The notes beneath the pieces were generated by a model. That model saw only the letters and a program-made list of their open reading frames with translations, made no database searches and was not told the origin of the DNA. The position numbers and the translations under genes are program-made. DNA of 12,888 nucleotides from Pseudomonadota bacterium (GTDB taxonomy: Bacteria > Pseudomonadota > Alphaproteobacteria > Rhizobiales > Hyphomicrobiaceae): positions 1-12,888 of the forward strand of contig JAEZHL010000177.1 in assembly GCA_023416575.1 (NCBI GenBank), read 5' to 3'. This document shows, one piece after another, positions 7,213 through 12,888 of the stretch (positions within the stretch are counted from its first letter, which is position 1; each line of letters begins with the position of its first letter).

Positions 7213-7704
7213 ATGGCATCCATCGCACAAGCAATTCGGGCGAGTTTCCTGTCGGAGTTCGTGTCGGCGTTCTTCCTGTCGATGCGCTACTTCTTCGCCC
7301 CGAAAGCGACGATCAACTATCCCTACGAGAAAGGGCCGCTCAGCCCGCGCTTCCGCGGCGAGCATGCGCTGCGCCGGTATCCGAACGGCGAGGAGCGCTG
7401 CATCGCCTGCAAGCTGTGCGAGGCGATCTGCCCGGCCTACGCCATTACCATCGAGGCAGGTCCGCGCCGCAACGACGGTACGCGGCGGACGACCCGCTAC
7501 GACATCGACATGGTGAAGTGCATCTACTGCGGGCTGTGCCAGGAGGCCTGCCCCGTCGATGCGATCGTTGAGGGCCCGAACTTCGAGTTCTCGACGGAAA
7601 CGCGCGAGGAGCTGCTCTACGACAAGGACCGGTTGCTCGCCAACGGCGACCGCTGGGAGCGGGCCCTGGCGAAGAATATCGCGCTCGACGCGAAGTATCG
7701 CTAA
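7213..7704 (+). CDS. nuoI: NADH-quinone oxidoreductase subunit I (TYKY type)
   Basis: NuoI (163 aa) is an 8Fe ferredoxin-type subunit that carries [4Fe-4S] clusters N6a and N6b and passes electrons to N2 in NuoB. Two CxxCxxCxxxC motifs are intact: Cys63, 66, 69, 73 and Cys103, 106, 109, 113, the second followed by Pro (CIYCGLCQEACP). An amphipathic N-terminal helix (about 5-28) probably lies on the membrane next to NuoH. Blocks GPRRNDGTRRTTRYDIDMVK and VEGPNFEF are typical of alphaproteobacteria and mitochondria. After the first motif the protein reads CPAYAI where most relatives I recall have CPAQAI. GGAG (7200-7203) is nine bases before the ATG. It is 17 bases downstream of nuoH and is followed by the widest gap in the nuoE-nuoN part. 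Confidence 0.98.
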   Translation: MASIAQAIRASFLSEFVSAFFLSMRYFFAPKATINYPYEKGPLSPRFRGEHALRRYPNGEERCIACKLCEAICPAYAITIEAGPRRNDGTRRTTRYDIDMVKCIYCGLCQEACPVDAIVEGPNFEFSTETREELLYDKDRLLANGDRWERALAKNIALDAKYR

Positions 7705-7893
7705 GCGCGGCGGGGCGGGGGGCAAAGCGGCTGGCTGGGAGCGTCGAGCCTTTTCGCCCTTGGTTTATGGCGCCGGTTGGGCTAATTGCGCCTGCGGAGT
7801 CGTCGGGCGCGCTTCCGGGCGGCGCAGCATGCGGGAACATCAGCGGCAGCGGCTCCACACAGGGCGGCTGAAGGGGATCGGACGGAAAGCACA
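7705..7893. other. 189-base gap between nuoI and nuoJ
   Basis: No gene is evident. The nuoJ frame stays open back to 7786, but the added residues are Arg/Ala-rich and unlike NuoJ. A G-rich run (7709-7722: GG, GGGG and GGGGGG separated by single C) lies just after nuoI. Possible stems are short: GCGCC at 7788-7792 could pair with GGCGC at 7806-7810, extendable by wobble pairs. There is no T-run terminator and no convincing promoter. Confidence 0.5.
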
Positions 7894-8535
7894 ATGGGCC
7901 TGTCGGCGTTCTTCTTCTACATCTTCGCGATCCTCAGCGTCCTCGCGGGCGCCATGGTGATCATCGCGAAGAACCCGGTTCACGCCGTGCTGTTTCTGAT
8001 CCTCGCGTTCTTCAACGCCGCGGGGCTCTTTATTCTGCTCGGCGCAGAGTTCCTGGCGATGGTGCTGGTGATCGTCTACGTCGGCGCGGTCGCGGTGCTG
8101 TTCCTGTTCGTGGTCATGATGCTCGACGTCGACTTCGCCGCGCTCAGGGCCGGGTTCATCCGCAACGCGCCGCTGGCAGCACTGATAGGCGGTATCGTGC
8201 TGGTCGAGCTCGTGATGGTTGTGGGCTTCGCCTACATCCGCCCGGATGTCGCAGGGGTTGCCGCGGCTCCGATTCCGAGCGTCGGCTCTGGCATCACCAA
8301 CACAGAGGCGCTCGGGCGGCTCATCTACACGCGCTACATTTTCTACTTCCAGGGGGCGGGTCTCATTCTTCTCGTGGCCATGATCGGCGCGATCGTCCTC
8401 ACGCTTCGTCACAAGTCGGGTGTCAAGCGGCAGTCCTTGGCCAATCAGGCTGCCCGTGACCAGAAGTCGGCGATCGAGGTCGTGAAGGTTCAGCCCGGTC
8501 AGGCCATCGTGCCATCGGGCGAGTCACGGGGCTGA
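7894..8535 (+). CDS. nuoJ: NADH-quinone oxidoreductase subunit J (ND6 type)
   Basis: NuoJ (213 aa) is the ND6-type membrane subunit next to NuoH and NuoK. It has five predicted helices, at about residues 5-24, 30-50, 54-78, 93-115 and 151-171. The third helix contains MVLVIVYVGAVAVLFLFVVM (56-75), the conserved segment where a pi-bulge changes conformation during turnover, including the tyrosine of VYVGA. A hydrophilic C-terminal tail of about 40 residues (172-213) is usual in alphaproteobacteria. The start MGLSAFFFYIFAILSV matches the family; GGAAAG at 7884-7889 precedes it by four bases. An upstream in-frame extension of 36 residues was rejected because it is basic and lacks family similarity. 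nuoK follows after 34 bases. Confidence 0.97.
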   Translation: MGLSAFFFYIFAILSVLAGAMVIIAKNPVHAVLFLILAFFNAAGLFILLGAEFLAMVLVIVYVGAVAVLFLFVVMMLDVDFAALRAGFIRNAPLAALIGGIVLVELVMVVGFAYIRPDVAGVAAAPIPSVGSGITNTEALGRLIYTRYIFYFQGAGLILLVAMIGAIVLTLRHKSGVKRQSLANQAARDQKSAIEVVKVQPGQAIVPSGESRG

Positions 8536-8569
8536 GAGCGGAAATTCAGGATCAGAGCGGGACACCAAA

Positions 8570-8887
8570 ATGGAATTCTCCGCGGTCGGGCTCGGCCATT
8601 ATCTCACCGTCGCAGCGATCCTGTTCACGCTCGGGATCTTCGGCATTTTTCTCAATCGCAAGAACGTCATCATCATGCTGATGTCGATCGAGCTCATGTT
8701 GCTCTCGGTCAACATCAACTTCGTGGCGTTCTCCTATTTCCTCTCCGATCTCGTCGGCCAGATCTTCGCGCTGTTCGTCTTGACGGTCGCGGCCGCGGAA
8801 TCTGCGATCGGCCTCGCAATCATCGTCGTCTTCTTCCGTAACCGTGGCTCCATTGCGGTGGACGATGTCAACATGATGAAGGGCTGA
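8570..8887 (+). CDS. nuoK: NADH-quinone oxidoreductase subunit K (ND4L type)
   Basis: NuoK (105 aa) is the ND4L-type subunit with three transmembrane helices (about 9-27, 33-55 and 62-88). It carries the two buried glutamates needed for proton transfer: Glu41 in MSIELMLLSVN and Glu77 in AAAESAIGLA, matching E. coli Glu36 and Glu72. GHYLTVAAILFTLGIFGIFL (9-28) and NRKNVI are strong family signatures. It is a few residues longer than many homologues because of the N-terminal MEFSAVG; GEFS-type leaders vary, and the ATG at 8570 has only a weak GCGGGA upstream. It lies 34 bases after nuoJ and 82 bases before nuoL, in the standard order. Confidence 0.97.
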   Translation: MEFSAVGLGHYLTVAAILFTLGIFGIFLNRKNVIIMLMSIELMLLSVNINFVAFSYFLSDLVGQIFALFVLTVAAAESAIGLAIIVVFFRNRGSIAVDDVNMMKG

Positions 8888-8956
8888 GGGGGATGATGCT
8901 TCTTCACACGACAGCGGCCCGGCTCCCCGCTTGCGCGGTGGTCGAGGAGGGCAGAC

Positions 8957-8960
8957 GGAG
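8957..8960 (+). promoter_or_regulatory. Ribosome binding site for nuoL
   Basis: GGAG lies nine bases before the ATG at 8970. It supports that start over an upstream in-frame start at 8931 that would add 13 Gly/Arg-rich residues. A second ATG at 8962 is out of frame and closes after three codons. Confidence 0.55.
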
Positions 8961-8969
8961 CATGCTTCC

Positions 8970-10988
8970 ATGATTTATCAGGCGATAGTCTTCCTACCGC
9001 TCTTCGGCGCCATCATCGCGGGCTTCTTCGGGCGCGCGCTCGGCGCACGGCCGACCGAGATCATCACGACCGCTTTCCTCGGCATCGCGGCCGTACTGTC
9101 CTGGATCGCCTTCGTCCAGGTCGGATTCGGCGGCGCCGTGGTGAAGGTGCCGGTCGCGCGCTGGATCACCTCCGGGTCGCTCGAGGTCGCGTGGGCGCTC
9201 AGGATCGACACGCTGACGGCCGTGATGCTGGTGGTCGTCACCACGGTCTCGAGCCTCGTGCACCTCTATTCCATCGGCTACATGCACGATGATCCGCACC
9301 GGACGCGGTTCTTCTCCTATCTGTCGCTGTTCACCTTCGCCATGCTGATGCTGGTGACGAGCGACAACCTCCTGCAGATGTTCTTCGGCTGGGAAGGCGT
9401 CGGTCTCGCGAGCTACCTGCTGATCGGCTTCTGGTACACGCGGCCGACCGCGAACGCGGCTGCGATCAAGGCGTTCGTCGTCAACCGCGTCGGCGACTTC
9501 GGCTTCCTCCTCGGCATTTTCGGCCTTTTCTACGTGTTCCAGTCGGTTCAGCTGGACGCCATCTTCACGGCCGCGCCCGGGTTCGCCGGCAAGACGATGT
9601 CATTCATCGGCTACGAAGTCGACATCCTGACCCTCTTGAGCCTGCTGCTGTTCCTCGGCGCGATGGGCAAGTCCGCGCAGTTCCTGCTTCACACGTGGTT
9701 GCCCGACGCCATGGAGGGACCGACGCCGGTCTCCGCCCTGATCCACGCCGCCACCATGGTGACCGCGGGTGTGTTCATGGTGGCGCGGATGTCGCCGGTG
9801 TTCGAGCACGCGCCGCTTGCTCTGCAGGTGGTGACGCTCGTCGGCGCCGTGACCGCGTTCTTCGCCGCGACCGTCGGCCTCGTGCAGAATGACATCAAGC
9901 GGGTGATCGCCTACTCGACCTGCTCGCAGCTCGGCTACATGTTCGTGGCCTGCGGTATCGGTGCCTACTCGGCGGGCATCTTCCACCTGTTCACGCACGC
10001 CTTCTTCAAGGCGCTCTTGTTCCTCGGTGCGGGCTCGGTGATCCATGCCATGCATCACGAGCAGGACATGCGCCGGATGGGTGGTCTGGCATCGCGCATC
10101 CCGTTCACCTGGGCAATGATGCTGATCGGGACCCTCGCGCTGACGGGCGTCGGAATTCCGCACGTCATCGGCTTCGCCGGTTTCCACTCCAAGGATCTCA
10201 TCGTCGAAGCCGCTTGGGCTGCTGAGACCGCGGGCAACTACGCCTTCTGGGCGCTTGTCATCGCGGCTATGATGACCTCCTTCTACTCCTGGCGCCTGAT
10301 GTTCCTGACGTTCTATGGCCCGCCGCGTTGGGGGGTTCCCGGACACAGTCCTGGCGTCGTCGGCAGCGAGCCGGATCTGGAGGCTGATGCGCACGGCGGT
10401 CACCACGATCATGCCGAGCCGCACGAGAGCCCGCTGACCATGCTGGTGCCTCTGGCTGTGCTGGCCGTGGGCGCCGTGGCCGCCGGTTTTGCCTTCAGCT
10501 ACTTCTTCACGGGCGCCGGCAGCGCCGAGTTCTGGGGCCGTGCGATCTTCGCGGGTCCGGGCAACGACATCCTTGAGCAGGCACACCACGTGCCGATCTG
10601 GGTCGTCTGGTCGGCCACGATCGCGATGGTGCTCGGCTTCGGGTTGGCGTGGGTCTACTACATGTCCGCGACGTGGCTGCCGGCGGCGACCGCGCGTGCC
10701 TTCCCGGCGCTCTACAACTTCCTGCTCAATGCCTGGTACTTCGACGCACTCTATGACCGGCTCTTCGTCCGGCCGGCGTTCTGGATCGGGCGGGTGTTGT
10801 GGAAGACGGGCGATGGCGCGGTGATCGATGGCCTCGGCCCCAATGGTGTCGCGGCAAGGGTGCTTGAGACGACGGGGCGCGTTGTGCGGCTGCAGACTGG
10901 ATACCTCTACCATTACGCCTTCGCGATGCTGATCGGCATTGCGATCATCCTCACCGTCTTCATGTTCACGGGCGGGCAGCCGCTATGA
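8970..10988 (+). CDS. nuoL: NADH-quinone oxidoreductase subunit L (ND5 type)
   Basis: NuoL (672 aa) is the most distal antiporter-like subunit of the membrane arm, with about 16 helices including a long lateral helix near the C terminus that runs along the arm. Residues expected for proton movement are present: Glu142 in FGWEGVGLASYLLIGFW, Asp176 in NRVGDFGF, Lys234 in MGKSAQFLLHTWLPDAMEGP and Lys408 in FHSKD. ALIHAATMVTAGVF and NDIKRVIAYST are further family blocks. Between about residues 470 and 490 a loop rich in His, Asp and Glu (AHGGHHDHAEPHES) separates two helices; similar His-rich loops are known in alphaproteobacterial NuoL. The start MIYQAIVFLPLFGA fits the family. The stop overlaps the nuoM start as ATGA, which implies coupled translation. 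Confidence 0.98.
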   Translation: MIYQAIVFLPLFGAIIAGFFGRALGARPTEIITTAFLGIAAVLSWIAFVQVGFGGAVVKVPVARWITSGSLEVAWALRIDTLTAVMLVVVTTVSSLVHLYSIGYMHDDPHRTRFFSYLSLFTFAMLMLVTSDNLLQMFFGWEGVGLASYLLIGFWYTRPTANAAAIKAFVVNRVGDFGFLLGIFGLFYVFQSVQLDAIFTAAPGFAGKTMSFIGYEVDILTLLSLLLFLGAMGKSAQFLLHTWLPDAMEGPTPVSALIHAATMVTAGVFMVARMSPVFEHAPLALQVVTLVGAVTAFFAATVGLVQNDIKRVIAYSTCSQLGYMFVACGIGAYSAGIFHLFTHAFFKALLFLGAGSVIHAMHHEQDMRRMGGLASRIPFTWAMMLIGTLALTGVGIPHVIGFAGFHSKDLIVEAAWAAETAGNYAFWALVIAAMMTSFYSWRLMFLTFYGPPRWGVPGHSPGVVGSEPDLEADAHGGHHDHAEPHESPLTMLVPLAVLAVGAVAAGFAFSYFFTGAGSAEFWGRAIFAGPGNDILEQAHHVPIWVVWSATIAMVLGFGLAWVYYMSATWLPAATARAFPALYNFLLNAWYFDALYDRLFVRPAFWIGRVLWKTGDGAVIDGLGPNGVAARVLETTGRVVRLQTGYLYHYAFAMLIGIAIILTVFMFTGGQPL

Positions 10989-12481
10989 ACGTCCTCAACG
11001 CTCCCATCCTCTCGCTGATCACGTTCCTGCCGCTGGTCGGCGTGGTCTTCATCGCGTTCCTGCCGCGCGACGCGGTTCAGAATGCGCGCTACGTCGCGCT
11101 GTGGACGACGATCGTCACGTTCGCCGTCTCGCTGCTGATCTGGATCAATTTCGATACAACGACGGCCAACTTCCAGTTCGTCGAGGAGCACCCGTGGCTC
11201 GGGGTCCTCACCTACCGGATGGGCGTCGATGGCATCTCGATGCTGTTCGTCATCCTGACGACCTTCCTGATGCCGCTGTGCATCCTGGCGAGCTGGGACA
11301 GCGTCGAGACACGCGTCAAGGAGTACATGATCGCGTTCCTCGTGCTCGAGACGCTCATGATCGGCGTCTTCTGCGCGCTGGACCTGGTGCTGTTCTACCT
11401 GTTCTTCGAGGCCGGCCTCATTCCGATGTTCCTCATCATCGGCGTGTGGGGTGGGCCGCGGCGGGTCTATGCCAGCTTCAAGTTTTTCCTCTACACGCTC
11501 CTCGGCTCGCTGCTGATGCTGCTGGCGATGATGGCGATGTACTGGCACGCCGGTACCACCAACATCATCACGCTCCTCGGCACCGACTTCCCGGCGAACA
11601 TGCAGTGGTGGCTGTGGCTGGCGTTCTTCGCCTCCTTCGCCGTCAAGATGCCGATGTGGCCGGTGCACACGTGGCTGCCTGATGCCCACGTCGAGGCGCC
11701 GACCGCGGGCTCGGTGGTGCTGGCGGCCATTCTGCTGAAGATGGGCGGCTATGGCTTCCTGCGCTTCTCGGTGCCGATGTTCCCGCTGGCGAGCCAGGAG
11801 CTGGCGCCGCTCGTGTTCGTGCTGTCGGTGGTGGCGATCATTTACACCTCCTACGTCGCCCTTGCGCAGGAGGACGTGAAGAAGCTGATCGCCTATTCGT
11901 CCGTCGCTCACATGGGCTTCGTGACGATGGGTATCTTCACCTTCACCGTGCAGGGTGTCGACGGCGCCATCTTCCAGATGCTGTCGCACGGCATCGTCTC
12001 GGCGGCGCTGTTCCTGTGCGTCGGCGTCATCTACGACCGCATGCACACCCGCCAGATCGATGCCTACGGCGGGCTCGTGAACCGGATGCCGGTCTACGCC
12101 TTCTGCTTCATGGTGTTCACCATGGCCAACGTCGGCCTGCCGGGCACCAGTGGCTTCGTCGGCGAGTTCCTGACGCTGATGGCCGCCTTCCAGGTGAACA
12201 CCTGGGTCGCGCTCTTCGCCACGACGGGCGTCATCCTGTCGGCCGCCTACATGCTCTATCTCTACCGGCGCGTGATCTTCGGTGTGCTGGAGAAGCAGAG
12301 CCTCAAGGCGATCGCCGATATGAGCCCGCGCGAGATCGTCATCCTGGCGCCGCTCGTCGTTCTCACCATCCTGCTCGGCTTCTATCCGGCCCCGATCCTC
12401 GACGTGACGTCGACGTCGGTGAAGGCGCTGGTTCAGAACTATGAAGCCGCCATCAAGACCGCAACCGCTCTAGCTCAGTAA
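10985..12481 (+). CDS. nuoM: NADH-quinone oxidoreductase subunit M (ND4 type)
   Basis: NuoM (498 aa) is the ND4-type antiporter-like subunit between NuoL and NuoN, with about 14 helices. Key residues are Glu142 in YLFFEAGLIPMFLIIGVWGG, Lys221 in FAVKMPMWPVHTWLPDAHVE, Lys252 in ILLKMGGYGFLRF and Glu394 in GFVGEFL, corresponding to E. coli Glu144, Lys234, Lys265 and Glu407. QEDVKKLIAYSSVAHMGFV (295-313) is the usual conserved block on the helix 9-10 side. The start codon ATG at 10985 lies within the last bases of nuoL, giving a four-base overlap and probably equal production of the two subunits. Length is typical, and nuoN follows after 21 bases. Confidence 0.98.
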   Translation: MNVLNAPILSLITFLPLVGVVFIAFLPRDAVQNARYVALWTTIVTFAVSLLIWINFDTTTANFQFVEEHPWLGVLTYRMGVDGISMLFVILTTFLMPLCILASWDSVETRVKEYMIAFLVLETLMIGVFCALDLVLFYLFFEAGLIPMFLIIGVWGGPRRVYASFKFFLYTLLGSLLMLLAMMAMYWHAGTTNIITLLGTDFPANMQWWLWLAFFASFAVKMPMWPVHTWLPDAHVEAPTAGSVVLAAILLKMGGYGFLRFSVPMFPLASQELAPLVFVLSVVAIIYTSYVALAQEDVKKLIAYSSVAHMGFVTMGIFTFTVQGVDGAIFQMLSHGIVSAALFLCVGVIYDRMHTRQIDAYGGLVNRMPVYAFCFMVFTMANVGLPGTSGFVGEFLTLMAAFQVNTWVALFATTGVILSAAYMLYLYRRVIFGVLEKQSLKAIADMSPREIVILAPLVVLTILLGFYPAPILDVTSTSVKALVQNYEAAIKTATALAQ

Positions 12482-12502
12482 GCGGGCAGGGAGAGTCTTT
12501 AC

Positions 12503-12888
12503 ATGAGCCAATTCGAGGCACTGGGCCCGCTTCTTCCCGAGCTCATCGTCGCGATCGGAGCCATTCTGCTCCTGATGTACGGCGTGTTCCGGGACGACAC
12601 CGACGAGACGGGCAGGTCGACAGGCTGGCCGGGCATCGCGGTGCTGGTGATCGCCGGCGCGGTCGTCGTCGCGCAGCCTTCCGGTGTGATCTCGCTGTTC
12701 GATGGCGGCTTCGTCGTCGACGGTTTCTCCCGCTTCATGAAGCTGCTCGTGCTCGCGGGTTCCGCCGCTGCGTTGCTGCTGTCGTTCGATGATCTCAGCG
12801 ACACCCGGCAGATGCGCTTCGAGTATCCGGTGCTGATCCTGCTCGCCACGACGGGCATGCTCGTCATGATCTCGGCGGGCGATCTGCT
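12503..12888 (+). CDS. nuoN: NADH-quinone oxidoreductase subunit N (ND2 type), 5' part
   Basis: The reading frame from ATG at 12503 stays open to the window edge (128 codons). It begins MSQFEALGPLLPELIVAIGA, with the L-P-E-L/I pattern usual at the start of NuoN, followed by a first helix (about 12-26), an acidic loop DDTDETGR (31-38), a second helix (about 43-58), then FDGGFVVDGFSRFMKLLVL, a typical NuoN segment leading into helix 3, and EYPVLILLATTGMLVMISAGDL at the edge. NuoN is the ND2-type antiporter-like subunit between NuoM and NuoK. AGGGAGAG (12488-12495) is a strong ribosome binding site seven bases before the start. The missing part contains most of the functional residues, so only identity and start can be judged. 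Confidence 0.95.
   Translation, partial: MSQFEALGPLLPELIVAIGAILLLMYGVFRDDTDETGRSTGWPGIAVLVIAGAVVVAQPSGVISLFDGGFVVDGFSRFMKLLVLAGSAAALLLSFDDLSDTRQMRFEYPVLILLATTGMLVMISAGDL

Noticed and set aside
9600..10913. Minus-strand frame of 437 codons opposite nuoL, and a similar one at 10913-12046 opposite nuoM
   Set aside because: Both are His/Arg/Glu/Asp-rich, which is what the complement of hydrophobic membrane-protein codons produces.
1..12888. A new defence, mobile or biosynthetic system
   Set aside because: No transposase, integrase, CRISPR repeats, toxin-antitoxin pair, tRNA or rRNA was seen; every sizeable gene except the 134-aa membrane protein is a standard complex I subunit.

Overview
This window is almost entirely one respiratory operon: the nuo genes for the proton-pumping NADH:ubiquinone oxidoreductase (complex I, NDH-1), all on the + strand. 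It runs from the last codons of nuoC to the start of nuoN. The proteins are of the alphaproteobacterial, mitochondrion-like type: NuoC and NuoD are separate, NuoG lacks the extra N7 cluster cysteines, NuoE has a C-terminal extension, and NuoD and NuoH carry motifs familiar from the Hyphomicrobiales (Rhizobiales). The DNA is GC-rich (67% in one hand-counted 60-base stretch of nuoG). I infer a member of Hyphomicrobiales or a close relative; the genus cannot be told from this window.

Layout. Bases 1-48 are the 3' end of nuoC. nuoD (105-1295) follows. Next is a 744-base interruption (1296-2039) holding a perfect 10-bp inverted repeat (1322-1363), a small gene for a four-helix membrane protein resembling DUF4267 proteins (1394-1798), and 241 bases with no convincing gene. 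Then come the NADH-dehydrogenase module genes nuoE, nuoF and nuoG (2040-6120), the quinone-module and connecting genes nuoH and nuoI (6131-7704), a 189-base gap, and the membrane-arm genes nuoJ, nuoK, nuoL, nuoM and partial nuoN (7894-12888). nuoL and nuoM overlap by four bases (ATGA).

How the parts work together. NuoE, NuoF and NuoG oxidise NADH at FMN and pass electrons down a chain of iron-sulfur clusters. NuoI carries the two [4Fe-4S] clusters N6a and N6b that lead towards the quinone site. That site is formed by NuoD and NuoH, with NuoB and NuoC encoded upstream. NuoH, J, K, L, M and N form the membrane arm, whose buried Glu and Lys residues move protons. All expected cluster cysteines and the main charged membrane residues I checked are present, so the complex looks functional.

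For three genes (nuoF, nuoG, nuoL) the longest open frame starts upstream of the likely start, and nuoJ also has such an extension; I chose the starts from conserved N termini and ribosome binding sites. I see no sign of a new biological system here. The most interesting points are the DUF4267-like gene and palindromic repeat inside the operon, and an unusual substitution in a normally conserved stretch of NuoG.
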